This document shows positions 33,378 through 42,124 of a DNA stretch of 64,000 bases, piece after piece; the first letter of the stretch is position 1, and the number at the start of each line of letters is the position of its first letter. The DNA comes from Microbacteriaceae bacterium (GTDB lineage: Bacteria > Actinomycetota > Actinomycetes > Actinomycetales > Microbacteriaceae), in the NCBI GenBank assembly GCA_031177985.1, contig JAPSJW010000007.1, positions 95,346 through 159,345 on the forward strand, in the 5' to 3' direction. Both the position numbers and the translations under genes were made by a program. The notes under the pieces were generated by a model. It ran no database searches. It was not told the DNA's origin and worked only from the letters and a program-made list of their open reading frames with translations.

Positions 33378-34282
33378 GCACTCCCACCATCACCACCGTC
33401 GCGGAACCCGCCGCCCAGCGGGCACCGGACGAGAAGAGCCGGCGGCCCCGCCGCAAGGTCGGGCAGGAGCGCACCAGCTGGGGCGCCACCATCCTGCTGC
33501 TGCTCGCCGCCGTCACCGTCATCGTGCCGCTGTACGTCACGGTCATGATGTCGCTGAAGACGGATGCTCAGGCCGTCGACGGCAACGCGTTCAGTCTCCC
33601 CCTGCCGCTCGACTTCTCGACCTTCGCTCGGGCATGGGAACTCACCGATTTCCCCCGCGCCTTCGGCGTCTCGGTCTTCGTGAGCGCGGTCGCCGTGGCG
33701 GGCACGGTCATCCTGAGCGCTCTCGCCTCGTATGCGATCGTGCGCAACTGGAGCCACCGACTGTTCCGCTGGTCGTTCTTCTACCTGCTCGCGGCGATGT
33801 TCCTGCCGTTCCCGGTCGTGGCGCTCGCGCAGATCAAGATGACCGGAACGGTGGGGCTCGACAACCCGCTCGGGGTCGCGTTCCTGCACATCATGTTCCA
33901 GATGTCGTTCAGCATCCTGCTGTTCACCGCCTTCCTGCGCTCCCTGCCCGAGGAGCTCGAGGAGAGCGCGCGCCTGGACGGTGCGACGACGGGGCAGACC
34001 TTCTGGCGGCTGGTCTTCCCACTGCTCGCCCCGATGAGCGCGACCGTCGCGATCTTCGCCTTCCTCGCCTCATGGAACGACTTCATGATGCCGTCGCTCA
34101 TCACGTCAGACCCCGCGCTGCAGACACTCCCCGTGGTGCAGAGCCTCTTCCAGGACCAGTTCACCGCGAACTACAACGTCGCGTTCGCGTCGTACCTGAT
34201 GGCGATGGCGCCCGCGATCGTCGTGTACCTGTTCACCCAGCGGTGGGTGCTGTCGGGGGTGACTCAGGGGGCGATCAAGTAG
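33374..34282 (+). CDS. Carbohydrate ABC transporter permease 2 (MalG/UgpE type)
   Basis: The product has 302 residues and six membrane helices. The EAA-like loop is EESARLDGATTGQTFWRLVF. Together with permease 1 it forms the channel for the sugar bound by the lipoprotein. No ATPase, glycosidase or LacI gene follows; in actinobacteria such importers share a general MsiK-type ATPase encoded elsewhere, which is inferred here. Confidence 0.93.
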   Translation: MSTPTITTVAEPAAQRAPDEKSRRPRRKVGQERTSWGATILLLLAAVTVIVPLYVTVMMSLKTDAQAVDGNAFSLPLPLDFSTFARAWELTDFPRAFGVSVFVSAVAVAGTVILSALASYAIVRNWSHRLFRWSFFYLLAAMFLPFPVVALAQIKMTGTVGLDNPLGVAFLHIMFQMSFSILLFTAFLRSLPEELEESARLDGATTGQTFWRLVFPLLAPMSATVAIFAFLASWNDFMMPSLITSDPALQTLPVVQSLFQDQFTANYNVAFASYLMAMAPAIVVYLFTQRWVLSGVTQGAIK

Positions 34283-34321
34283 ACCCGAGCGCTGCCCTAC
34301 CGGTGGGACTCGAGGCCCCGA

Positions 34322-34327
34322 CATACT
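34322..34327 (+). promoter_or_regulatory. -10-like hexamer for the small membrane gene at 34334
   Basis: CATACT, six bases before the GTG at 34334. Confidence 0.45.
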
Positions 34328-34333
34328 GAGCCG

Positions 34334-34501
34334 GTGCGGAACATCTGGGGCCGAATGTTGGTGGGCGGTATCGTCCTGACCGTCGGGATGCTCTACTCCG
34401 CAATCGCGCACGGCTTCGTCGCGGGATACATCTTGGCGCTGCCCGGCCTGATCTTCGTCGCGACTGCCGTCGTCAACCTCAAGCACCAGCCTCCGGAGTG
34501 A
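34334..34501 (+). CDS. Small two-helix membrane protein (55 aa)
   Basis: MRNIWGRMLVGGIVLTVGML begins a 55-residue protein with two hydrophobic segments (about 8-25 and 28-47) and the tail NLKHQPPE. A leaderless-type -10 precedes its GTG. No family recognised. It lies in the short gap between the sugar operon and the convergent DUF6725-like gene. Confidence 0.6.
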   Translation: MRNIWGRMLVGGIVLTVGMLYSAIAHGFVAGYILALPGLIFVATAVVNLKHQPPE

Positions 34502-34586
34502 CCGCCAGAAGTCACGCCCGAAGAGTGTCGACTCACTCAGCGGTCGCTCACTCACGGCCGCGCACCGGCACCCGAGTAGACCCTGG

Positions 34587-34796
34587 TCAGGATCTCCGCA
34601 GTCGTGGCGCCGGTGGCGGCGGAACCTCCTTCGCGGCGATCACCGTCGCCACGTCGATGTGCTCGAGCCCGCGCTTGCCGTCGACGACGATCGTCGACGC
34701 GTCCACGCTTACGACGATTCCGAGCGCGTCGGTCGCCTGCCCGGTCGGGAGCCGGTAGCGCACGACGACGCGCGAACCGGGCGTCGGAACGATCAC
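34587..34796 (-). CDS. DUF6725-like small SH3-type protein
   Basis: About 69 residues. PGSRVVVRYRLPTGQATDALG and VAAKEVPPPPAPR-like blocks (here TVIAAKEVPPPPAPR) resemble the small SH3-like domain that in Rv0428c-type proteins is fused to a GNAT acetyltransferase; alone it is annotated DUF6725. The GTG at 34796 overlaps the stop of the SDR gene (GTGA), so the two are co-translated. Function unknown. Confidence 0.75.
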   Translation of the reverse strand: MIVPTPGSRVVVRYRLPTGQATDALGIVVSVDASTIVVDGKRGLEHIDVATVIAAKEVPPPPAPRLRRS

Positions 34797-36259
34797 CACG
34801 CGCTCGGCCTGTAGTCCTTGAGGAAGACGCCGAACAGGTCCTCCCCCGCCTCGCCTCGCACTATCGGGTCATAGACGCGGGCAGCTCCGTCGACGAGGTC
34901 GAGCGGGGCGTGGAAGCCCTCCTCCGCGAGCCGGATCTTCGTCGGATGCGGCCGCTCGTCGGTGATCCACCCGGTGTCGACGCTCGTCATCAGAATGCGA
35001 TCGGTCTCGAACATCTCGAGCGCGCTCGTGCGCGTGAGCATGTTCACGGCGGCCTTCGCCATGTTCGTGTGCGGATGCCCCGGCCCCTTGTAGGCGCGTC
35101 CGAACACCCCCTCCATGGCGCTGACGTTCACCACGTAGGTGCGGCGCGCCCCGCTCGCGGCCATCGCGGCACGGAGCTTGGAGATCAGAATGAACGGCGC
35201 CGTCGTGTTGGCCAGCTGAACCTCGAGCATCTCGAGCGGGTCGACCTGGTCGACGTGCTGCGTCCAGGAATTCGCGTCGTGGAGGTCGGGAAGGAGACCA
35301 CCGGCATCGATCGCGGTGCCCGCGGCGAGCCGTTCGAGCGAACTCGATCCCGGCGCCATCGCCTGCTCGGTGAGTTCGTCAGCCCGGGCCGCGGCGGCCG
35401 CGAGGATGGGGTGCGCCGTGACCGATCGCGCAAGCGCCTGCGGATGTTGGTCGTTCGTGTGTCCGAAGGTGACCAGCTCGGGCAGCGGCGCGTCCGGCAG
35501 CGGCGCGAGCTCGGCATCGACGAGGGGCTGGTATGCGCCGGGCGATCGGCGCACGGTCTGCGTTGCGTTGTTGATCAGGATGTCGAGCGGACCGGACGCC
35601 GCGACCTCCTCCGCGAGACCGATGACCTGGGCGGGGTCGCGCAGATCGATGCCGACGACCTTGAGGCGCGACATCCACTCGCTGGAGTCGGGAAGGCTGG
35701 CGAACCGGCGCACCGCGTCGCGGGGGAAGCGCGTGGTGATGGTGGTGTGCGCGCCATCGCGCAGCAGTCGCAGGGCGATGTACATGCCGATCTTCGCGCG
35801 GCCGCCGGTGAGCAGAGCCCGTCTGCCGGTGAGGTCGGTTCGCGCGTCGCGCTTGTAGTGGCTCATCGCAGCGCACGCGGGACACAGCTGGTGATAGAAC
35901 GCGTCCACGACGGTGTACTGCTGCTTGCACATGTAGCAGGGGCGCGACTTCAGAAGGGTGCCGGCGGTGGACGCCGTCGTCGAGGTGCTGATCGGAACGC
36001 CTCGGGTCTCATCGTCGATCCGATCGGCGGCCCCTGTGGCGGTGGCGGCGATCACGCGGCGATCGGCCTCGGCGATCACTGCTCGCTTCTCGAGCCGATG
36101 CGTCCGCTTCACGGCCTTGAACATCTTCGCGGTGGCCTGACGCACGCGGACGAAGTCCGGATGCGCCTCGTCGATCCGGGTCAGCTGCTCGAGGACCCGA
36201 AGCGTGGCCTCCAGGTCGGCGGGAGGGATGCCGCTGGGTTCAGGGCGTTCGGAGAGCAC
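34793..36259 (-). CDS. Zinc-ribbon-containing atypical SDR oxidoreductase
   Basis: The product has 488 residues. A helical N-terminus (1-75) is followed by a zinc-ribbon-like knuckle pair (CYMC at 108-111, CPAC at 126-129). The Rossmann domain starts TGGRAKIGMYIALRLLRDG (151-169), then NNATQ and VNVSAMEGVFGRAY. The usual YxxxK reads TNMAK, so the canonical tyrosine seems replaced, or the nearby Tyr of RAYKGPGH serves. An insert of about 80 residues lies between NNATQ and the active site. Substrate unknown. The GTG is five bases after TAGAAT. Confidence 0.85.
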   Translation of the reverse strand: MLSERPEPSGIPPADLEATLRVLEQLTRIDEAHPDFVRVRQATAKMFKAVKRTHRLEKRAVIAEADRRVIAATATGAADRIDDETRGVPISTSTTASTAGTLLKSRPCYMCKQQYTVVDAFYHQLCPACAAMSHYKRDARTDLTGRRALLTGGRAKIGMYIALRLLRDGAHTTITTRFPRDAVRRFASLPDSSEWMSRLKVVGIDLRDPAQVIGLAEEVAASGPLDILINNATQTVRRSPGAYQPLVDAELAPLPDAPLPELVTFGHTNDQHPQALARSVTAHPILAAAAARADELTEQAMAPGSSSLERLAAGTAIDAGGLLPDLHDANSWTQHVDQVDPLEMLEVQLANTTAPFILISKLRAAMAASGARRTYVVNVSAMEGVFGRAYKGPGHPHTNMAKAAVNMLTRTSALEMFETDRILMTSVDTGWITDERPHPTKIRLAEEGFHAPLDLVDGAARVYDPIVRGEAGEDLFGVFLKDYRPSAW

Positions 36260-36264
36260 AGGCG

Positions 36265-36270
36265 ATTCTA
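36265..36270 (-). promoter_or_regulatory. -10-like hexamer for the zinc-ribbon SDR gene
   Basis: TAGAAT on the minus strand, five bases before the GTG at 36259. Confidence 0.5.
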
Positions 36271-36339
36271 GGCCTGGTCCGGAGACGTCCCACTACTCCG
36301 TTGCGCTCGCGTCGTGCCTGATCGCCTCGAGGCCGCCGC

Positions 36340-36483
36340 TCAGAGCCCTTCGGCCTCGCCCTCACCGCCCGCCGGGTAGTCGGTGCGCTCGGGGCGCCGA
36401 GCGAGAGCGATCGTGCTGAGCGCGAACCCGCCCCAGATCACGACGATCGAGATGACGAGGAACACGATGGCGAGCGGAGTCAT
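36340..36483 (-). CDS. metS: MetS-like small subunit of NSS transporter
   Basis: The product has 47 residues with one membrane helix (about 3-25; MTPLAIVFLVISIVVIWGGF), then a charged cytoplasmic tail. It matches MetS, the small subunit needed by the Corynebacterium methionine/alanine importer MetP. The ATG overlaps the stop of the metP-like gene (ATGA). Confidence 0.85.
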   Translation of the reverse strand: MTPLAIVFLVISIVVIWGGFALSTIALARRPERTDYPAGGEGEAEGL

Positions 36484-38051
36484 CGACCCGCCTCCTTCCG
36501 CTGGGAGTCGGACGCGAGCGGCGGCCAGGTGTCGAAGCGATCGAGGTCGCTCCTGCGCCAGGGCACGAGCGTCAGCACGACGGCGGCGATGACGATGAGG
36601 GCGATCGTGCCCCAGCCGAAGACGCCGAGGTAGCCGCCGGGCAGTCCGCCGTAGCCCTCGAGGACGAGGGACACGATGCGGGAGATCAGCATGTAGCCGA
36701 GCACGATCGGCGCCACGACACCGACCAGCGCGATCCACACCTTGCCGACCTGGAAAGTGGAGACGGCGTTGAGGTGCGCCTGCAGCTCCGGCCCCTTGCG
36801 CAGCACCCAGATGACGAGGATGGAGGTGAGCACCGCCGAGCCGACCACGCCGATGTTGTTGGCCCAGTTGTCGACCACGTCGAGCGCGAGGAGGCCGGTC
36901 GTCGTCGAGAAGAGCAGCACCGACAGCACGGCGGCCGTGCCGCCCATGCCGATGGTCGCCTGAAGCCGGGTGAGACCGAACTTCTCCTGCACACCCGCGG
37001 AGACGACCTGCAGCACGGACAGCAGCGACGTGAAGCCCGCGAGGGTCAGCGAGCCGAAGAACAAGATGCCGAAGAACGGGCCGCCCGGCATCTCGGAGAC
37101 GATCGCCGGGAAGGTGATGAAGGAGAGGCCGACCCCGGTCAGTCCCTCGAGGTCGTCGACGAGGATGCCCTGCTGCGCGGCGAAGAATCCGAGCGTCGCG
37201 AAGACGCCGATGCCGGCAAGGATCTCGAACGACGAGTTCGCGAACGCGACCACCAGGCCAGGGCCCGTGAGGTTCGCCCGCCGTGCCCGGTAGGAGGCGT
37301 AGGTGATCATGATGCCGAACGCAATCGACAGCGAGAAGAAGATCTGGCTGTAGGCCGCGATCCAGACGTTCGGGTCGGCGAGCGCCGCCCAGTTCGGCGT
37401 GAAGAGCGCGTTGAGTCCGAGCTCTGCGCCGGGAAGGAACAGCGCGCGCAGCACGAGCACGAGGAACGCGACGAGCAGCAGCGGAAGGAAGATGACGTTG
37501 GCCCGCTGCAGTCCCTTCGCGACGCCGGAGCCGAGCACGAACAGCGTGACGATCCACACCAGCACCAGCGGGATGAGCACGCCCGGCACGAACTCGAGGC
37601 TGAAGCCCGGCTCGCCGACGTTGAGGTAATCCCCCTGGAAGAAGGCGGCGGGATCGGCGCCCCAGCGGAGGTCGAAGGAGAACACGAAGTAGCTGAGCGC
37701 CCACGCGATGACCGCCGTGTAGTACAGCGAGATCACGAAGGCGATCGCCACCTGGAACCAGCCGAGGCCCTCGAGCGTGCGGCCCCCGAGGCGCCGCAGG
37801 CTCAACGGTGCCGAGCCACGGAACCGGTGCCCGATGGCGTAGTCGAGGAACAGGATGGGGATGCCCGCCGTCAGCAGCGCGACGAGATACGGGATGAGGA
37901 ACGCCCCGCCGCCGTTCTCGTAGGCGACGCCGGGGAAGCGCCAGATGTTGCCGAGCCCGACGGCCGAACCGATGGCGGAGAGGATGAACCCCACCTGACC
38001 CGTCCACTGCTCGCGGGGTGCGCCTGCAGCTCGTGCCTTGCCTGCGGCCAT
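36480..38051 (-). CDS. metP: Sodium-dependent neurotransmitter-symporter-family amino-acid importer, MetP-like
   Basis: The product has 523 residues and 12 membrane helices. The NSS signature is SAIGSAVGLGNIWRFPGVAY (26-45), and helices 6-8 contain FFSLSIAFGIMITYASY. Together with the 47-residue MetS it probably takes up methionine or alanine with sodium; the substrate is inferred from the pair. AAGGAGG lies six bases before the ATG. The two genes form an operon. Confidence 0.9.
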   Translation of the reverse strand: MAAGKARAAGAPREQWTGQVGFILSAIGSAVGLGNIWRFPGVAYENGGGAFLIPYLVALLTAGIPILFLDYAIGHRFRGSAPLSLRRLGGRTLEGLGWFQVAIAFVISLYYTAVIAWALSYFVFSFDLRWGADPAAFFQGDYLNVGEPGFSLEFVPGVLIPLVLVWIVTLFVLGSGVAKGLQRANVIFLPLLLVAFLVLVLRALFLPGAELGLNALFTPNWAALADPNVWIAAYSQIFFSLSIAFGIMITYASYRARRANLTGPGLVVAFANSSFEILAGIGVFATLGFFAAQQGILVDDLEGLTGVGLSFITFPAIVSEMPGGPFFGILFFGSLTLAGFTSLLSVLQVVSAGVQEKFGLTRLQATIGMGGTAAVLSVLLFSTTTGLLALDVVDNWANNIGVVGSAVLTSILVIWVLRKGPELQAHLNAVSTFQVGKVWIALVGVVAPIVLGYMLISRIVSLVLEGYGGLPGGYLGVFGWGTIALIVIAAVVLTLVPWRRSDLDRFDTWPPLASDSQRKEAGR

Positions 38052-38134
38052 GGTTCCTCCTTGGGCGCCGGTGTTTTCCGGGTTTCGACGTTAGCAGTGG
38101 CGCGGGTGCCGCTGGAGAGCTTGCCCTGCATGAG

Positions 38135-38160
38135 AAAGAGCCGCCCGAAGGCGGCTCTTT
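38135..38160 (-). terminator. Rho-independent terminator of tRNA-Pro
   Basis: On the minus strand: AAAGAGCCGCC, UUCG loop, GGCGGCUCUUU, then CUC. An 11-bp perfect stem with a stable UUCG tetraloop, seven bases after the tRNA 3' end. Confidence 0.85.
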
Positions 38161-38167
38161 CCCTTTG

Positions 38168-38241
<74 letters not shown>

Positions 38242-38330
38242 TGGCTTGCGCTTCGGCCGGAGCCGAAACGCGTGGAACAGCCTACCGGACGCCAGCGCAT
38301 CCGGAGGACGGACGCCTTGTGGCCCCGCGC

Positions 38331-38352
38331 GAGTTGTGCGATCGTACAACTC
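38331..38352. promoter_or_regulatory. Operator-like palindrome of the TetR-controlled operon
   Basis: GAGTTGTGCGA/TCGTACAACTC: 22 bp with a single mismatch, built around TTGTnCGATCGTACAA, a typical TetR-site shape. It ends 11 bp before the first gene of an operon whose last gene (40899) encodes a TetR protein, so autoregulation is likely. Confidence 0.65.
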
Positions 38353-38363
38353 AAGGAGGGTCG

Positions 38364-38894
38364 ATGACCACGACGGATGCGCTGTTCGGCGCACGAGCCA
38401 CCACGAGCGAGAAGACGCTCGCGCTGACCACCGGCGCACTCGGTGCCCTCGGCATGACGGCGTTCGGCATAGCGAGCGGGTGGGCGTGGTGGCAGGTGCT
38501 GCTGGGCGCTGTCCTCGCCCTCGATCTCGTCGGCGGGGTCGTCGCGAACGCCACCGACTCGGCGAAGCGGGACCACCACAGCGGAGGACGCCGGATCACG
38601 CAGCGCCCCATCCTCTTCGCGGCCCTGCACGTGCAGCCGATCCTCATCGGTCTCCTCTTCCCCGAAGGCAGCGTGTGGTGGGGGTTCGGCTGGTACCTCG
38701 CGACACTCGCCGCCGTCGTCGCAGTCACCCAGTCGCCGCAGCGCCTCAAGCGGCCCATCGCACTGGCGGCGTGCGCCGTCGTGGCACTCGCCGCGCCGCT
38801 CATCCCAGCTCCCGACGGCTTCGCCTGGGTCCCGATCGTGCTCGCCCTCAAACTGCCCCTCGCTCACGCCGTGCCGGAGAGGACTACCCCATGA
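38364..38894 (+). CDS. Membrane protein of unknown function, first gene of TetR-controlled operon
   Basis: The product has 176 residues and about five hydrophobic segments. AAGGAGGG lies four bases before the ATG at 38364, directly after the operator-like palindrome. Histidines occur around DHHSGGRR and ALHVQP. No family recognised. The TGA overlaps the SDR start (ATGA). Confidence 0.75.
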   Translation: MTTTDALFGARATTSEKTLALTTGALGALGMTAFGIASGWAWWQVLLGAVLALDLVGGVVANATDSAKRDHHSGGRRITQRPILFAALHVQPILIGLLFPEGSVWWGFGWYLATLAAVVAVTQSPQRLKRPIALAACAVVALAAPLIPAPDGFAWVPIVLALKLPLAHAVPERTTP

Positions 38895-39613
38895 CCGAAC
38901 CGCATCTGCTCGTGACGGGAGGCAGCCGCGGCATCGGCGCCGCCATCGTCCGTGCCGCCGAGCGCGACGGCTGGCGCGTGACCTTCACCTACCGCGAGCG
39001 AGCGGATGCCGCGCACGCGCTCGAGAGCGACCGGGTCCACGCGGTCCAGGCGGATGTCGCCGAGGCCGAGCGCGCAGCATCCGTTCTCGACACTGCGGAG
39101 GAGCGGGGGCCGATCACCGCTCTCGTCAACAACGCCGGAATCACCGGCCGGCTCGGCCGGTTCGAGGAGTCGAGCATCGACGACCTGCGCCGCATCCTCG
39201 ACGTCAACGTCACCGGACTCGTCGCGCTGACTCAGGCCGCCGTGGTCCGGTGGAAGCAGCGAGGTACGCCCGGCGTCGTCGTGAATCTCAGCTCTATCGC
39301 GGCCGCGACGGGCTCCCCCGGCGAGTACGTCGGGTATGCCGCGTCGAAGGCGGCGGTGGAAACCTTCACCCGTGGGCTCGGACGGGAGCTCGCGCCGGAC
39401 GGCATCCGGGTCGTCGGGGTGGCGCCCGGAACGACCGAGACCGAGATCCACGCAGCAGCCGGCGACCCCGGGCGCCCCGCGCGGGTCGCGCCGCGCATCC
39501 CGATGGGACGGGTGGCGCAGCCCGACGAGATCGCCTCCGCCGTGGTGTGGGCGCTCTCTCCCGCCGCCTCCTACCTGACCGCCACGACCATCCCCGTCGC
39601 CGGAGGACTCTGA
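38891..39613 (+). CDS. SDR oxidoreductase (FabG-like)
   Basis: The product has 240 residues. TGGSRGIGAAI (9-19), NNAGITG, NLSSIAAATGSPGEYVGYAASK (given here as NLSSIAAATG and YVGYAASK) and PGTTETEIHA form a complete classical SDR. It likely oxidises or reduces a 3-hydroxyacyl or alcohol substrate handled by the next gene. The start overlaps upstream (ATGA) and the stop overlaps downstream by one base (TGATG). Confidence 0.9.
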   Translation: MTEPHLLVTGGSRGIGAAIVRAAERDGWRVTFTYRERADAAHALESDRVHAVQADVAEAERAASVLDTAEERGPITALVNNAGITGRLGRFEESSIDDLRRILDVNVTGLVALTQAAVVRWKQRGTPGVVVNLSSIAAATGSPGEYVGYAASKAAVETFTRGLGRELAPDGIRVVGVAPGTTETEIHAAAGDPGRPARVAPRIPMGRVAQPDEIASAVVWALSPAASYLTATTIPVAGGL

Positions 39614-40902
39614 TGCACAGCTTCCTGCCGACCTTCTGGCGTGCGCTCGGCGAGACGGATGCTCCGCCGGAGCTGCCCGGGGACGTCACACCTCCTCTCC
39701 CCGCGTCCCTCCCCGCCGCCGAGCTCGTGCGCGACGCGGTCGCCGCCGCTTCCGCGAGCGCCGCGCTCTTCCGAGGGCTCGAGCCGCGGCTGACCCTCGA
39801 CCCGCTGCGGATCGCGACCGCGGTCACCACCGAGCGGAGCTTCCGCGTCGACGGGCGGGCGCCCGACGTCTGGGCGCAGCTCAGCGGCTTCTTCGAGGCC
39901 GCCGACGGATGGGTGCGGACCCACGCGAACTATCCGCATCACCGGGAGCGCCTGCTCTCCGCGCTCGGTCTGCCGGCCGACGCTGGTCGGGAGGCGGCGG
40001 CCGGGCGCATCCGCTCTATGCCGTCGGCGGCAATTGGGGCGGACGTCACCGAGCGGGGCGGCATCGCCGTCGCCGTCCGCAGCGAGGCCGAGTGGTTCGC
40101 GCATCCCCACGCCGCCGCCGTCGACGCACAGCCCCTGCTGGCCCTGACACCAGGAGCACCCTCCGCCCGGAGGGGCCGCATCCGAGTTCTCGACTTCACC
40201 CGGGTGCTCGCCGGTCCGGTCGCGACCAGGACGCTCGCCCTGCTGGGGGCTGATGTGCTGCGCGTCGACTCCCCCGCCCTACCTGAACCCGATTGGCAGC
40301 ACCTCGACACGGGGGCGGGCAAGCGGTCGGCACTGCTCGACCTGCGGGACACCGCGACGCTGGGGTCGCTGCTCGACACCGCCGACGCCGTCGTGCTCGG
40401 GTACCGTCCTGGTGCACTCGACGGGTTCGGACTCGGCCCCGAGTCGCTCGCTCGCACGCATCCGCACCTCGTGGTGGGCGTCGTCAGCGCCTGGGGTCGC
40501 AGCGGCCCGTGGGGCCGGCGTCGCGGGTTCGACTCCATCGTGCAGGCGGCCACCGGCATCGCGCTGGTGCAGGGTCAGGACGGCAAGCCCGGGGCGCTCC
40601 CCGCCCAGGCGCTCGATCACAGTGCCGGGTACCTGCTCGCCGCCGGCATGCTCACCCTGTTCCGCAGGCGGACCGGCGGCATGGTCGAGGTCTCCCTCGC
40701 CCGGCTCGCACATGAGCTGCTGCGCGCCCCGCGCGGCAGCGCCGGCTCCGCCGAGGAGTGGTCGCCCACCACGACGACCGTGCGCTCCGGTGCGCATGAG
40801 GTGACCATCGCCCTGCCCGCCGTCGGCTTCGACGGCTGCCCGACGGAGTGGCCCGCCCCGCCGCGGCCGTACGGCGGCGACGAGCCAGTCTGGGTCGCAT
40901 GA
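39613..40902 (+). CDS. Class III CoA-transferase (CaiB/BaiF family), rearranged domain order
   Basis: The product has 429 residues. The CoA-binding Rossmann start RVLDFTRVLAGPVATRTLAL (191-210), which normally opens the protein, is here preceded by about 185 residues that resemble the family's C-terminal part (WVRTHANYPHHRERLL, EAEWFAHPHAAAV). The catalytic aspartate is probably D335 in AQALDHSAGY. It moves CoA between carboxylic acids. Such rearranged members occur in actinobacteria. It is tightly coupled to the SDR and TetR genes. Confidence 0.85.
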   Translation: MHSFLPTFWRALGETDAPPELPGDVTPPLPASLPAAELVRDAVAAASASAALFRGLEPRLTLDPLRIATAVTTERSFRVDGRAPDVWAQLSGFFEAADGWVRTHANYPHHRERLLSALGLPADAGREAAAGRIRSMPSAAIGADVTERGGIAVAVRSEAEWFAHPHAAAVDAQPLLALTPGAPSARRGRIRVLDFTRVLAGPVATRTLALLGADVLRVDSPALPEPDWQHLDTGAGKRSALLDLRDTATLGSLLDTADAVVLGYRPGALDGFGLGPESLARTHPHLVVGVVSAWGRSGPWGRRRGFDSIVQAATGIALVQGQDGKPGALPAQALDHSAGYLLAAGMLTLFRRRTGGMVEVSLARLAHELLRAPRGSAGSAEEWSPTTTTVRSGAHEVTIALPAVGFDGCPTEWPAPPRPYGGDEPVWVA

Positions 40903-41468
40903 CCGACTCCCGCGGCGACCGGCGTCGCGCCGAACTCATCCAGGCCGGGATGGAGTGCCTGGTCCGCGACGGATGGGCGGGCCTCACCCACCGGCGGGTC
41001 GCCGAGCAGGCGCAGGCCGCGCCGGGGCTCGTGCGCTACCACTTCGGAACCCTCTCGGGGCTGCGCGCCGCCATCGCCCGACAGGCCAGCGACGACCTGA
41101 TCCTCCCCGTGACCGAGCAGCTGGGCACGACGTCGACCTTCGACGAGCTGGTCGAGCAGGTGGTGGCGCTGATGGGGTCGGCGGAGGACCGGGGCACGCG
41201 GCTGCTCACTCAGATCATCGTCGGGACCGCGCACTACGAGGAGGTCGCCGAGATCGTCGACGCCGACGTGGAGCGTGCCCGCGACGGGCTCGCCCGCCAC
41301 CTGGTGCAACTGGGCAGCGGCTGGTCGCCCGAGCAGGCCCGCGACGCTGCGTCGCTGCTTCTCGCGACCGTCGACGGCATCCTGCTGCACGGCCTCGTCG
41401 CCGCGAAGCCGCCTGCCGCCGAGCAGCTGCGTCGCGCGGTGCGCGCGATCCTCTCCGCCGAGGGGTGA
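40899..41468 (+). CDS. TetR-family repressor of the SDR/CoA-transferase operon
   Basis: The product has 189 residues. The N-terminal HTH has LTHRRVAEQAQAAPGLVRYHF (given as LTHRRVAEQAQAAPG and LVRYHFG), and the C-terminal ligand domain is helical. Its ATG overlaps the CoA-transferase stop (ATGA). The palindrome at 38331-38352 is the likely binding site. Confidence 0.9.
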   Translation: MTDSRGDRRRAELIQAGMECLVRDGWAGLTHRRVAEQAQAAPGLVRYHFGTLSGLRAAIARQASDDLILPVTEQLGTTSTFDELVEQVVALMGSAEDRGTRLLTQIIVGTAHYEEVAEIVDADVERARDGLARHLVQLGSGWSPEQARDAASLLLATVDGILLHGLVAAKPPAAEQLRRAVRAILSAEG

Positions 41469-41478
41469 GGATGGAGGG

Positions 41479-42117
41479 GTGATCACCGTCCTCCTCTCCG
41501 GCTTCGAGCCGTTCGCCGAGCACACCCGCAACCCTTCGTGGGAGGCCGTCGAGCGCGTCGCCGCCGAGTGGGACGGCACGGAGACCCTCGTCACCGTGCA
41601 GCTTCCGGTCGAGTTCGGTGCGGCGGCACGGATGCTGCTGGACGCGGTCGAGCAGCTGTCGCCCGATCTGGTGGTCGCGGTCGGGCTCGCGGCGGGCCGC
41701 GACGCCGTCACCCCCGAGCGCATCGCGATGAACGTGCGTGACGGACGCATCGCCGACAACGCCGGGTACCTGCCCGTCGACGAGCCCGTCGTCGCAGAGG
41801 GGCCGACGGCGCACTGGTCGACGCTGCCGATCAAGGCGATCGTCGGCGCGCTGCGGCAGCACGGCCTCCCGGCCGCGGTGTCGAACACGGCCGGCTCCTT
41901 CGTCTGCAACGACGTCTTCTACGCGCTGCAGAACGCGTTCGACGGCAGTGGCATCCGCTCGGGCTTCATCCACGTGCCGGCGACGCCCGAGACCGGCGGC
42001 ACCGACGGACTGCCGACGCTGCCCCTCGACACGATCGTCGAGGGACTGCGCCTCGCGGTGCGCACCACGCTCGACACGCCGACGGATGCGCGGGTCGCCG
42101 AAGGCGCCACGCACTAG
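41479..42117 (+). CDS. pcp: Pyroglutamyl-peptidase I (C15)
   Basis: The product has 212 residues. Catalytic residues are all in place: E80 (TPERIAMN), C143 (SFVCND) and H165 (GFIHVPATPE); LLSGFEPF is the conserved N-terminus. It removes N-terminal pyroglutamate from peptides in the cytoplasm. The GTG at 41479 follows GGATGGAGG. It ends eight bases before the convergent der gene. Confidence 0.95.
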   Translation: MITVLLSGFEPFAEHTRNPSWEAVERVAAEWDGTETLVTVQLPVEFGAAARMLLDAVEQLSPDLVVAVGLAAGRDAVTPERIAMNVRDGRIADNAGYLPVDEPVVAEGPTAHWSTLPIKAIVGALRQHGLPAAVSNTAGSFVCNDVFYALQNAFDGSGIRSGFIHVPATPETGGTDGLPTLPLDTIVEGLRLAVRTTLDTPTDARVAEGATH

Positions 42118-42124
42118 CGCGGGG

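Noticed and set aside
31130..34282. Complete ABC importer
   Set aside because: No ATP-binding protein is encoded with it; the ATPase at 50584 is an export type in another operon and is not its partner.
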